Origin: Planctomycetota bacterium | Lineage (GTDB): Bacteria > Planctomycetota > Uabimicrobiia > Uabimicrobiales > Uabimicrobiaceae | Assembly (NCBI GenBank): GCA_029260735.1 | Contig: JAJDCR010000015.1 | Span: 129,825 to 161,972, forward strand | Length of the DNA: 32,148 bases | Direction of reading: 5' to 3' | Shown: in pieces, positions 1 to 7,745 of the stretch | Numbering within the stretch: position 1 is the stretch's first letter | Layout of the letters: each line of letters starts with the position of its first letter | Made by a program: the position numbers and the translations under genes | Notes under the pieces: model-generated | The model's database searches: none | Seen by the model: only the letters and a program-made list of their open reading frames with translations | What the model was told of the DNA's origin: nothing

Positions 1-1
1 A

Positions 2-1045
2 AAACTCACTCTCTTCATTGCCTTAGGAGGAGGGATACTAAGCCTTGCCTTCGCATTTTTCCTAGAACCACAACAAGCTCCTTCTAGCCAAGTTCTCATT
101 ACTCTTTATGCCGCAGGGCACATCATATACAGCCTTCACTTCCCCACTCTATTTGCCTGGGTTCAAGAAATCTTCGCCCCAGACGAATACCACAAAATCA
201 ACGGCCTAATGGAAGTCCAAGGACAAGTAGCCATGATGATGGCAGGAGGATTAGGTAGTCTTTTTATCGAACAAGTTCCTTTCACAAATATTCTTCTTAT
301 AGATGGAGCCAGCTATTTCCTAGGGATGATTCTTTTTGCACAGATAAACTACACCCCCAAGCCAAAAGCAGATCAAGAAACAGAGCACCTATCCTCTCGA
401 CAAAAGATTTTTCGAGGGTTTACCTACCTAACAGAAAATATTCCCCTCAGCCTATTTTTATTCCTCAGCTTCATCCCTTTTTGCACAGTAATGGCCTTCA
501 ACTATGTTTTACCTATCCATCTATCGCAAAGCCTCAAAACCTCGGCCGAAGTATTTGGTATAGGAGAAGTATTTTGGGCCTTCGGAGCCGTCTTAGCTGG
601 CCTCACCATTCCCAGACTATCCAAAAAAAGAAGCTGCCAATCCGCCATCATAGTGTCCTTTTTCATCTTCACAGTAGGCATGACAGCTCTTTCTATCAAC
701 ACCTGGATACCTTTTTTCTTCTGCATCGCTCTAGCCATGGGATGGTCAAACGCCGGAGTGCGCGTTGCCCGTAACACCATGATTATGGAGAAAATCGAGA
801 ACCACAAGATAGGACGCGTCAACACCGCCCTAATCGCCTTAGGACAGAGCCTACAGTTTCTCATGGTCCTCACCTTTACTCTAACCATCTCTAGCATAGG
901 GACTTTTTATGCCTTTGCTCTTCTCGCGATAATCCTGGGAGTGAGTTTTGTTTTGCTTTGTTGGGTACATTATAAAAGTCGCGTAGTGACTGAGGCGCGT
1001 AGCCAGGGCATTTATGCCCTGGAAAACAAGAGGAATAAACAATAG
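2..1045 (+). CDS. MFS transporter, 3' part (5' end outside window)
   Basis: The reading frame is open from base 2 with no stop before 1045, so at least 347 residues of a longer protein are seen. Several long hydrophobic stretches alternate with short charged loops. The segment around the first internal Met (209), with LMEVQGQVAMMMAGG and then FTNILLIDGASYFLGMILF, resembles the second half of the N-terminal bundle of MFS exporters of the MFS_3 type. The rest supplies the C-terminal six-helix bundle. By family it would be an inner-membrane drug or metabolite exporter; the substrate cannot be read from sequence. The last codons run through a perfect palindrome (1003-1022), so the tail SQGIYALENKRNKQ is probably partly derived from it. 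No partner gene is visible upstream. Confidence 0.75.
   Translation, partial: KLTLFIALGGGILSLAFAFFLEPQQAPSSQVLITLYAAGHIIYSLHFPTLFAWVQEIFAPDEYHKINGLMEVQGQVAMMMAGGLGSLFIEQVPFTNILLIDGASYFLGMILFAQINYTPKPKADQETEHLSSRQKIFRGFTYLTENIPLSLFLFLSFIPFCTVMAFNYVLPIHLSQSLKTSAEVFGIGEVFWAFGAVLAGLTIPRLSKKRSCQSAIIVSFFIFTVGMTALSINTWIPFFFCIALAMGWSNAGVRVARNTMIMEKIENHKIGRVNTALIALGQSLQFLMVLTFTLTISSIGTFYAFALLAIILGVSFVLLCWVHYKSRVVTEARSQGIYALENKRNKQ
1003..1022. repeat. REP-like palindrome inside the 3' end of the MFS gene
   Basis: CCAGGGCAT and ATGCCCTGG form a perfect 9-bp stem around a 2-nt loop. It lies in the last codons of the transporter and is the first of a row of palindromes running to 1593. Confidence 0.7.
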
Positions 1046-1046
1046 C

Positions 1047-1090
1047 GTGCCGTAGGTACGCAGGAAAAATATCCTTGGTACCTACGGCAC
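1047..1090. repeat. 13-bp perfect inverted repeat after the MFS gene
   Basis: GTGCCGTAGGTAC (1047-1059) is exactly complementary to GTACCTACGGCAC (1078-1090), with an 18-nt loop. It starts 2 nt after the stop codon. It could act as a transcription terminator, but no T tract follows, so it fits better as part of the palindrome cluster. Confidence 0.7.
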
Positions 1091-1114
1091 CAGTTTCTTT
1101 GTATGCCTTTATCT

Positions 1115-1567
1115 CCAGGGGTTAAAACCCTTACTTTTATACACATAATTTGCTTTGCTGGATAAACGTACATATTAAAATGTGCCTACCGCGAAGCGGT
1201 AATATGTTAAAGCCTGGGGTTTCAACCCCAGGAATGACGTCCACCCCAACCCCATGTGCTGAAGGCACTATATTTTTTGTTCTTGGGTCTCTTTGTTTTA
1301 GAAAATTCTTCCTTATAACAAAAAATATCTTTGGGATTAAAAAATCTATATTTCCTGATGTGCCTTCAGCACATGAATTTTGGGGAATGCTTTATGTTTC
1401 CTGGGGTTGAAACCCCAGGCTATAACATGTAACCGCTTTGCGGTAGGCACATTTTAATATATATGTTTATCCCGCAAAGCCCATTAAACTTTATGCTTGT
1501 TATGTTAAAAAATACCGAATTTCAATTTTGAAATTATGTGTATAAAAGTGAGGGTTAAAACCCCTGG
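1115..1567. repeat. Nested long inverted repeat, REP-like palindrome cluster
   Basis: The left arm 1115-1232 is nearly complementary to the right arm 1400-1567; the right arm carries about 50 extra bases near 1495-1540. Each arm contains smaller hairpins: TACCGC-gaa-GCGGTA (1187-1201) and CCTGGGGTT-tc-AACCCCAGG (1213-1232) on the left, and CCTGGGGTT-ga-AACCCCAGG (1400-1419) and ACCGC-ttt-GCGGT (1432-1444) on the right. Between the arms, CATGTGCTGAAGGCAC (1253-1268) pairs exactly with 1360-1375. CACTGC-tcc-GCAGTG (1579-1593) lies just outside. This fills the 580-base gap between the MFS and PcfJ genes, and no credible gene is seen in it. The pattern resembles REP/BIME elements moved by IS200-like REP transposases, but none is present here. 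Confidence 0.75.
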
Positions 1568-1625
1568 CTACGTTCCCCCACTGCTCCGCAGTGAATAACT
1601 TTCCTACCTTCTCCAAGCACACCCC

Positions 1626-3050
1626 TCAAACAGAAAAAGGAGACTCTATTTCCTCTTGCTGACACCATCTTTGAATAATCGATATTTCCTGTTTTTTCGC
1701 AAATCGATTCTTCTTTCCGCGAATTTGATTAATCTGCTTTCTTCCCGAAAGCACTTCAATCGTCAGTAATTTCTTTCGTCCATAATTATCCTCTCGCTCC
1801 ACTGTCCAAATAGTCGAAAGGTTATTAACACAGTACTTGACATAAGAAGCCACGCAGTGTTTAAGAATTCGGCCTTCTTCGAACAATTCCCAATTGGTTA
1901 AAAGCTGACGAATGGTCCACAACCGAGGTTCTCCATTTTTTTCATCTTCCTCATGAAATTCAAAATCGTTGATTTCAGAAGAGTGAGGCCACTTTATTTT
2001 TGCACCAACTCGACGTTTTCCCAAATCCTCATGCCATTTTTCCACCTCTCGGATTAAAGAAGCTCCTGTTCTTCCTTTCATCGTAAAATCAGGTTGAAGA
2101 GGAGGCTCATCGACAAATCCATGAAGAGAAGTATACACTCTTCGAGGCTCAAACTTATGCTCTATAATATAATCAATAATAGGCCCAATTTGTTCCTTTG
2201 AAATATTGGAAAATTGAATGAAAAAGCGAAAAACAGTAAGCCAAAAATCATTGCGAGCAAAATCCCTCATCGCCTTAGTAGATCGAAGAGTTTCCACCAA
2301 AGAAGCTTCTCCTCCTAAAGCTCGTATTTGCCCCCAAATGAAAGCATCCTCTGCGCTATATTTTTCAGGAGCTAAAAGAAAATGATGTGCCATTTTTTTA
2401 TTCAACTTCAGAGGAAGGCCCGAGGCCGTACTTATGTTTTGCCCGATACCAAGATGAATAAACCACTCCTGGTGCAAGCAGTTTTCTTGAAAAAAAACAT
2501 TCTCCATAAATGCAGGAACAGGATAGCGAGCTAGTAAGTGTTGAGCTAGGCCACTAAACTGCTTCTTCAAACTATGGCTCTTTGGCTTCCAGCCTTCAAA
2601 AGAGCGAACCCATTTAGATCGATAGGAAAGCAACGCAACAACCGCCTTGGCATACTCACCATCTTTAAGCAATTTAGAGTGGCGTTGCAAATAAAGAAAA
2701 AAATTTAGAGTCTCCTCTGCCCAGTCACTCTTTTCAAAGCCATCATAGATTGTCTGCAAAGCAGGATGATAAATATCCTCATAAGCCAGACTGCGCTCAT
2801 AAATTCTTTTGACTGCATCTTTAAAATCAATAAGCTTTTTTTCATCACAAACTTTTTGAGCTTGGCTCTCTTGGTAAAATTGAAACTCCTTCCAAAGATC
2901 ATTCACACTTTTTTCTTGAGAAGAAAAATCATGCCTCTGACACCACTCTCTATAGTGGTGGATAGATCTTAAGCCTAAATGGAAAATATGAGAAATTAAA
3001 GCAGACCGAGGACTTCCTGTATACTCTACGAGATAGTTTTCTTGTTCCAT
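1626..3050 (-). CDS. PcfJ-domain protein
   Basis: This 474-residue soluble protein has no signal peptide. Its last ~95 residues carry the PcfJ-like signature: ILKHCVASYVKYC followed by STIWTVER, a hydrophobic LLTIEV strand, then INQIRGKKNRFAKKQE and a terminal RW. The N-terminal ~370 residues are charged and helical and match nothing I recognise. PcfJ was named from the enterococcal conjugative plasmid pCF10; homologues are scattered over bacterial genomes and plasmids, and their molecular role is not settled. The nearby RPA-type replication initiator makes a plasmid-derived context plausible. It is probably transcribed alone, since the next minus-strand gene starts at 3832 and the palindrome cluster lies downstream. 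Bases 2976-3029, within its first codons, recur at 7482-7535. Confidence 0.7.
   Translation of the reverse strand: MEQENYLVEYTGSPRSALISHIFHLGLRSIHHYREWCQRHDFSSQEKSVNDLWKEFQFYQESQAQKVCDEKKLIDFKDAVKRIYERSLAYEDIYHPALQTIYDGFEKSDWAEETLNFFLYLQRHSKLLKDGEYAKAVVALLSYRSKWVRSFEGWKPKSHSLKKQFSGLAQHLLARYPVPAFMENVFFQENCLHQEWFIHLGIGQNISTASGLPLKLNKKMAHHFLLAPEKYSAEDAFIWGQIRALGGEASLVETLRSTKAMRDFARNDFWLTVFRFFIQFSNISKEQIGPIIDYIIEHKFEPRRVYTSLHGFVDEPPLQPDFTMKGRTGASLIREVEKWHEDLGKRRVGAKIKWPHSSEINDFEFHEEDEKNGEPRLWTIRQLLTNWELFEEGRILKHCVASYVKYCVNNLSTIWTVEREDNYGRKKLLTIEVLSGRKQINQIRGKKNRFAKKQEISIIQRWCQQEEIESPFSV
2976..3029. repeat. 54-bp direct repeat, copy 1 (inside PcfJ gene start)
   Basis: This stretch matches 7482-7535 with two mismatches. 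Here it is coding sequence near the start of the PcfJ gene on the minus strand; the second copy straddles the stop codon of the asparagine-rich PEP-CTERM gene. Confidence 0.85.
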
Positions 3051-3478
3051 CTAAGAACACTCCTTACCGGAAATTATTTTTGAATTTTAAAATAAATAAA
3101 GGGAGTGAGATGGTGGAGACAGAAAACAAGGGAATGCCAGAGGAAAAAGAGGAGCGATTGTTGGTGAGGATAAAAGGGAGGGATTTGTGAAAACCAGACC
3201 TTAAGCGACAAGGTAAAATTTTTCCACGCGGAAAATAGAACAGAGATTTCCCAAAGAGAAAACTAAGTCTCTAAAAAAATTACCTTACTCAACAACAAAA
3301 GCACCGACTGGAAGACAACTTCCTTGCTTCTGTACCACCGCCTCTGAATTCACAAAATTGTAGAATTTCACGTCAAGCTCCTTAAAAGTTTAAATGACAA
3401 ACGTTCTCAAACATATACTCTCATCATAATAAAAGTGTTTGAAGAGGACAAATTATCTTGCAAAAAATGAAAAATTAT
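3051..3478. other. Intergenic region with a possible 26-codon ORF
   Basis: This 428-base gap lies upstream of the PcfJ gene and downstream of the DUF2834-like gene. Bases 3110-3190 on the plus strand form an ATG ORF of 26 codons preceded by AGGGAG at a good distance. Its product (MVETENKGMPEE at the N terminus) is very charged. The surrounding DNA is purine-rich, which produces such motifs by chance, so I do not call it a gene. Nothing else is recognisable. Confidence 0.3.
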
Positions 3479-3832
3479 CTAACTCGTACTGTTATCTGCC
3501 TCAGTTTGTATCGTTTTGCTATCCGTTTTTTGCCAAGTCAAAACTAGATAGATGCCTAAAGACATCGAAACAGAAAGCCCTAAGCTCGCAATAACCAAAA
3601 TACTTCCCCTCGTTCCTAAACGATGACGATCCGACAAAGCAAGGACAATCATCATAATCGTTATTGCCGACAAATCTATCAGAAAACCTGTAGCAAAATC
3701 AGAAGAAGTAAATGCCTCAATCCAACCACCAAAAAAATCCCACTGATTATTCATTAACCATTTGGTAAGAAAGACATAAGATACGACCCAGCCGAGAATA
3801 GCAAAAATCCAGATTATCGTTGATTTACTCAT
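3479..3832 (-). CDS. Small membrane protein, DUF2834-like
   Basis: This 117-residue protein has three predicted transmembrane helices, at about residues 5-27, 46-66 and 77-100. The layout fits the DUF2834 family: a first helix, a loop with WDFFGGW, the motif SSDFATGFLIDLSAIT with a buried Asp, then the basic loop DRHRLG before the last helix. Family members are about 100 residues long and have no established function. The C-terminal tail is Thr/Ser/Asp-rich and would be soluble. It is a stand-alone gene. The region in front of it (3856-3923) contains a repeat also found after the PEP-CTERM repeat gene. Confidence 0.6.
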   Translation of the reverse strand: MSKSTIIWIFAILGWVVSYVFLTKWLMNNQWDFFGGWIEAFTSSDFATGFLIDLSAITIMMIVLALSDRHRLGTRGSILVIASLGLSVSMSLGIYLVLTWQKTDSKTIQTEADNSTS

Positions 3833-3855
3833 GAATGCGTTTCCTTTTTTCAGGT

Positions 3856-3923
3856 GAAGTCGAAAATTTCGACCTCATTCAAAGTTTTTACTTCATCTAT
3901 AGTTAACTCAAAATAAAACTCAC
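3856..3923. repeat. 68-bp direct repeat, copy 1
   Basis: It matches 7537-7604 with about nine mismatches. Its core, GTCGAAA-a-TTTCGAC (3859-3873), is a perfect inverted repeat with a one-base centre. The two copies bracket the asparagine-rich PEP-CTERM gene in the same orientation. Confidence 0.8.
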
Positions 3924-3980
3924 CAGCCATAATCTCTCAAGCCTCAGCACTACCCACCAAGTAGCCAAGAGCAAAAAAAA

Positions 3981-4010
3981 TTACCAGAGATAGTGATTTT
4001 ATGATATAAT
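3981..4010 (+). promoter_or_regulatory. Candidate promoter of the asparagine-rich PEP-CTERM gene
   Basis: An extended -10 element (TGATATAAT, 4002-4010) has a TTACCA hexamer 18 nt upstream of its TATAAT. A start near 4017 would leave an untranslated leader of about 135 nt. AT-rich background makes chance matches common. Confidence 0.4.
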
Positions 4011-4152
4011 AAATTTAAAGATGAAATAGAATATATCACAAAACGTTAGAATAAGAGATTTTTGATATTTAAAATTATGTGTACCAAGACTCATAATTTT
4101 AGAGAAGAGTGTTACAAGTAACATAGAATCTCAATAAGAAAGAGAGAAAATA

Positions 4153-7100
4153 ATGGTAGAAAAAAGATTTATCCTCATCTTATCTTTTTTAATATTTGCT
4201 AGCCAATTTGTCTCGGCACTGAATTTTACTTTTGAAAATTTTTTAGAAGATCGAAATTTTCTCAATCCAGCTAATTGGAATCCTAATACTGCGACCCCCG
4301 ATAGCATCGCTAGTAATGATATTTATAATGTCGCCCAAAGTTCTGAAAATTTTGGTTTCATTCAAGTTTCCGGGACATTATTTAATAGTAGTGATTTCGA
4401 AAATAATGATGAGATTGAGGTAATAAATGGTAATTTTAGTAACTTTAATACGGTAGACAACAATGGCACTTTCAACAACGAGAACGGCTCTGGTCTTATC
4501 TTCAATGATGGTAATTTCAACAACAATGGTGCTGTCCAAACCGGTAATAATACCTCTATAGGAACTGGGATAGAGAACAATAGTAATTTTAACAATAATA
4601 TTGATGGCTTGGTTGAGGTAGAAAGCAATGGTACTTTCGTCAATAATTCTACCGGGCAGATAAGCAACAGCAGTATTTTCAACATTATTAATGGCGTAGT
4701 GGACAACAACGGTACTTTTACCAACAACACTTTTGGTTCGTTAGGCAACAGTGGCAATTTCACTAATAACGGTTCTGTAACCAACAATAGCAATTTTATC
4801 AACAACATCGATGGTTTAATAGAGAACAACGACAATTTTACCAACAACATTAATGGTCTAGTAGAGAACAGCGGTACTTTTACTAACAACGTTAAAGGTA
4901 TCGTAGAGAACAGTGGCACTTTTACCAATAACATTGATGGATCTGTAAATAACAGTGGCACTTTTACCAATTTTGATGGTTTGATCGAAAACAGTGGCAA
5001 CTTCAGTAATAGTATTGGTGGCTTCATAAATAATAATTCAGGTATTTTTACCAATAACACTGATGGAACTATGGACAATAGCGGTGTTATTAACATTAGC
5101 GATGATGCCTTGATCCAAGATTTCATAGACCACGTAATCATCAACGGTATTGAATCTGGTATTGTTGAGGTCTTGTCACAAAGAGTTAATATTCTAGGCA
5201 ATGAGGGTATTTTCACCAATAATATTGATGGTGTGGTTGATATAGAAAACTTTGGTCTTTTCGGTAATGCAAATAGGGTAGACAACCTTGGTACTTTCAA
5301 CATCAATGAAGGCATCGTCACTGAAGTTGGTGGCATCAATTTACCCGGCACTTTTTTGAATAATGACGAGGTGAACAACAGTGGCACTTTTAACGTCAAT
5401 AATGGCGAAATAGTAAACCAGAGTACTTTCAACAATAACGCTGGTGGTCAGGTTGAGACAACCAACGGTGCTTCTTTCAGTAATTTTAGGGATGTGGACA
5501 ACAGTGGTACTTTCAACAACAATAATGGCATTATATTAAACCTGAGTACTTTCAACAATAATGGTCTTATCACAACCACTAATGATATCTCAATAATCAC
5601 TAGGACTGTATTTGCCGGAGTTGGGATACAGAACGCTTTTACTTTTAACAACAATATTGATGGCATTGTGCAAATAAACAGCAATGGCCTTTTCTTTAAT
5701 AATGCTGGTTCTGTAAATAACACTGGTATTTTCAATATTAATGATGGCCTTATAGACAATGGTGCCACTTTTAATAACAACACTACTGGTTTAGTAGATA
5801 ACAGCGGTACTTTCAACAATATATTTAATAGGTTTGTAAACAATAGCGGCTCTTTTAATAATAACGCTGATGGCCTTATTGATAATAGTGGTAACTTTGT
5901 CAACAATGTTAACGGTCTTGTGGACAACAATGGTACTTTTATCAACAACGAAGACAATTCTGGAAATAATGTAAGCAATAGCGGTACTTTCAATAACAAT
6001 ATTGGTGGTACAATAGGTAACAACGGTGTTTTCAACAATAACGCTGATGGATTGATAGACAACAGTGGTACTTTTACCAATAGCATTGATAACATTGATG
6101 CTTTAGTAGAGAATAGTGGTAATTTCACCAATAATATTGGTGGTAACATAGACAACAACGGTGTTTTCAACAATAACGTTGGTGGTTTGATAGACAACAG
6201 TGGTACTTTTACCAATAATACTGGTAGCGATGCTGGTGCTGTAGTCGAGAATAGTGGTAATTTCACCAATAATATTGGTGGTATCATAGACAACAACGGT
6301 ACTTTTCACAATAACACTGGTGGATTGATAGACAACAGCGGTGTTTTCAAAGCCAATTTCAGTATCATAGACAATAATGGTACTTTTCACAATAACACTG
6401 GTGGTGAGGTTGATCTGGAAGTCAGTAGCTTGACCAATTTTAATAGTGTAGAGAATAGTGGTATTTTCAATGTCAAGAATGATTCTGTTATAGAGAATCA
6501 GGGCAATTTCACAAACAATATCAATGCCCAAGTTGAGCTAAAAAACAATGGTCTTTTTGCCAATTTTAATAGTGTCGACAACAGTGGCACTATCAATATC
6601 AATGATGGTCTTGGCCTTATATTCAATGCCGGAACTTTCAACAACGATGGTGTTGTCAATACCAGTAATAATATTTTAGGAACTGGGATAGAGAATGAGC
6701 TTAACTTCAACAACAACATAAATGGTTTAGTAGAGCTAAAAAGCAATGGTATTTTTGTCAACAATTCTCCTGGTCAAATAAGTAACAGTGGCATTTTTAC
6801 TATTACTGATGGCCTTGTAGATAATAACGGTGCTTTTAACAATAATGCTACTGGTTTGGTAAATAACAATAGTAGTTTCAACAACAGTGGTACGCTACGC
6901 AACAATGGTATCTTTGACAACTCTGGCACTTTGACCAACAGTGGAACAATCACAGGCACTGGAACTTTCACCGGTAATAATATAGAAATTGGCAATGGAG
7001 GAATCATTGCTCCGGGAAACAGCACAGGAATTTTGACTTTAAATGATGTTACTTTTGAGGACAATGGAATTTTTCAGATTGAGATCATGGACGCACTGGG

Positions 7101-7497
7101 AGAAGCTGGGCAAGGCTTCGATCTTTTGAATATAAACGGTACTTTGAACATCACTGCTGATGCAAGCAATCCTTTTATCATCGACATCAATTCGTTAAAC
7201 CTCAGTAATAATCCAGGTCTTACTGCCAATTTTGATCCAACTCAGGATTTTTCTTTTTCCTTTATTGACTTTAGCTTCGGTAGCATCAATGGTTTTGACG
7301 CTAGTTTTTTCATCTTTGACATCAGCGATTTCCAAAACTCTCTATTAGGAGGGGAGTTTTCTATCAGTCAGGAAGAGAACACTCTGAATTTAAACTTTAC
7401 TGCCACTGCCGCGATTCCTGAGCCATCGACATATTTAGCTTTATTAATGGGGTTTGCAGTGTTAGTTTTTACTCGCCAACGTAAATGGAAAATATAA
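4153..7497 (+). CDS. Asparagine-rich secreted repeat protein with PEP-CTERM sorting tail
   Basis: This 1114-residue protein starts with a signal peptide (about residues 1-22, ending FVSA). A short region with ANWNPN follows, like the start of many autotransporter- or PEP-CTERM-type surface proteins. The bulk (about 60-960) is degenerate repeats of roughly 14 residues on the theme G-(L/I)-V-x-N-S-G-T-F-T-N-N. Hydrophobic Val/Ile and Phe alternate with Asn, Gly, Ser and Thr, as expected of a beta-solenoid. A non-repetitive beta-rich domain follows, then the C-terminal tail IPEPSTYLALLMGF, a hydrophobic helix and RQRKWKI. By family the tail is cut by an exosortase, leaving the protein in or beyond the envelope. 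I see no cysteine. N-x-S/T sequons are dense. An adhesin or matrix role is inference. The last four codons lie within the repeat copy at 7482-7535. Confidence 0.85.
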   Translation: MVEKRFILILSFLIFASQFVSALNFTFENFLEDRNFLNPANWNPNTATPDSIASNDIYNVAQSSENFGFIQVSGTLFNSSDFENNDEIEVINGNFSNFNTVDNNGTFNNENGSGLIFNDGNFNNNGAVQTGNNTSIGTGIENNSNFNNNIDGLVEVESNGTFVNNSTGQISNSSIFNIINGVVDNNGTFTNNTFGSLGNSGNFTNNGSVTNNSNFINNIDGLIENNDNFTNNINGLVENSGTFTNNVKGIVENSGTFTNNIDGSVNNSGTFTNFDGLIENSGNFSNSIGGFINNNSGIFTNNTDGTMDNSGVINISDDALIQDFIDHVIINGIESGIVEVLSQRVNILGNEGIFTNNIDGVVDIENFGLFGNANRVDNLGTFNINEGIVTEVGGINLPGTFLNNDEVNNSGTFNVNNGEIVNQSTFNNNAGGQVETTNGASFSNFRDVDNSGTFNNNNGIILNLSTFNNNGLITTTNDISIITRTVFAGVGIQNAFTFNNNIDGIVQINSNGLFFNNAGSVNNTGIFNINDGLIDNGATFNNNTTGLVDNSGTFNNIFNRFVNNSGSFNNNADGLIDNSGNFVNNVNGLVDNNGTFINNEDNSGNNVSNSGTFNNNIGGTIGNNGVFNNNADGLIDNSGTFTNSIDNIDALVENSGNFTNNIGGNIDNNGVFNNNVGGLIDNSGTFTNNTGSDAGAVVENSGNFTNNIGGIIDNNGTFHNNTGGLIDNSGVFKANFSIIDNNGTFHNNTGGEVDLEVSSLTNFNSVENSGIFNVKNDSVIENQGNFTNNINAQVELKNNGLFANFNSVDNSGTININDGLGLIFNAGTFNNDGVVNTSNNILGTGIENELNFNNNINGLVELKSNGIFVNNSPGQISNSGIFTITDGLVDNNGAFNNNATGLVNNNSSFNNSGTLRNNGIFDNSGTLTNSGTITGTGTFTGNNIEIGNGGIIAPGNSTGILTLNDVTFEDNGIFQIEIMDALGEAGQGFDLLNINGTLNITADASNPFIIDINSLNLSNNPGLTANFDPTQDFSFSFIDFSFGSINGFDASFFIFDISDFQNSLLGGEFSISQEENTLNLNFTATAAIPEPSTYLALLMGFAVLVFTRQRKWKI

Positions 7498-7535
7498 GAA
7501 ATTAAAGCAGACCGAGGACTTTCTGTATACTCTAC
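7482..7535. repeat. 54-bp direct repeat, copy 2 (over the PEP-CTERM stop codon)
   Basis: It matches 2976-3029 with two mismatches. One of these (TGA versus TAA context at 7494-7496) falls in the stop codon of the PEP-CTERM gene. The last residues KWKI and the stop are therefore encoded by the duplicated segment. Confidence 0.85.
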
Positions 7536-7536
7536 C

Positions 7537-7604
7537 GAAGTCGAAAATTTCGACCTCGTTCAAAGTCCTTATTTCATCTATATTTTGCTCAAAATAGAAG
7601 TCAC
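7537..7604. repeat. 68-bp direct repeat, copy 2
   Basis: This partner of 3856-3923 (about nine mismatches) includes the same GTCGAAA-a-TTTCGAC inverted repeat (7540-7554). It abuts the 54-bp repeat copy, so two segments that are about 830 bp apart upstream are fused here. Confidence 0.8.
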
Positions 7605-7745
7605 TTGGGCATTTTTTGAATCTCGTAAATGATAATATAAAAATGTATTATTATTTATTACTATTATTACTATTTATGAAATTCAGAAAAAAGTGTAAGC
7701 ACTATCATGAGAAGTCAGTCAAATTGAACCCTATGAAAACGAGTC

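Larger units (their letters stand above)
3833..4152. other. Divergent intergenic region between DUF2834-like and PEP-CTERM genes
   Basis: This gap holds copy 1 of a 68-bp repeat (3856-3923) and the candidate promoter of the plus-strand repeat-protein gene (3981-4010). The rest is AT-rich leader with no further gene. Confidence 0.5.

Noticed and set aside
1150..1410. 86-codon plus-strand ORF in the palindrome cluster
   Set aside because: It is made of the inverted repeats themselves and has no ribosome site or family signal.
3110..3190. 26-codon ORF with a good ribosome site
   Set aside because: Purine-rich surroundings create such sites by chance; there is no conservation evidence.
4362..6764. 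Several long minus-strand ORFs antisense to the asparagine-rich gene
   Set aside because: They are Leu/Pro/Ser-rich mirror translations of the Asn-rich repeats, lack ribosome sites and change frame with the repeat; they arise from the biased composition.
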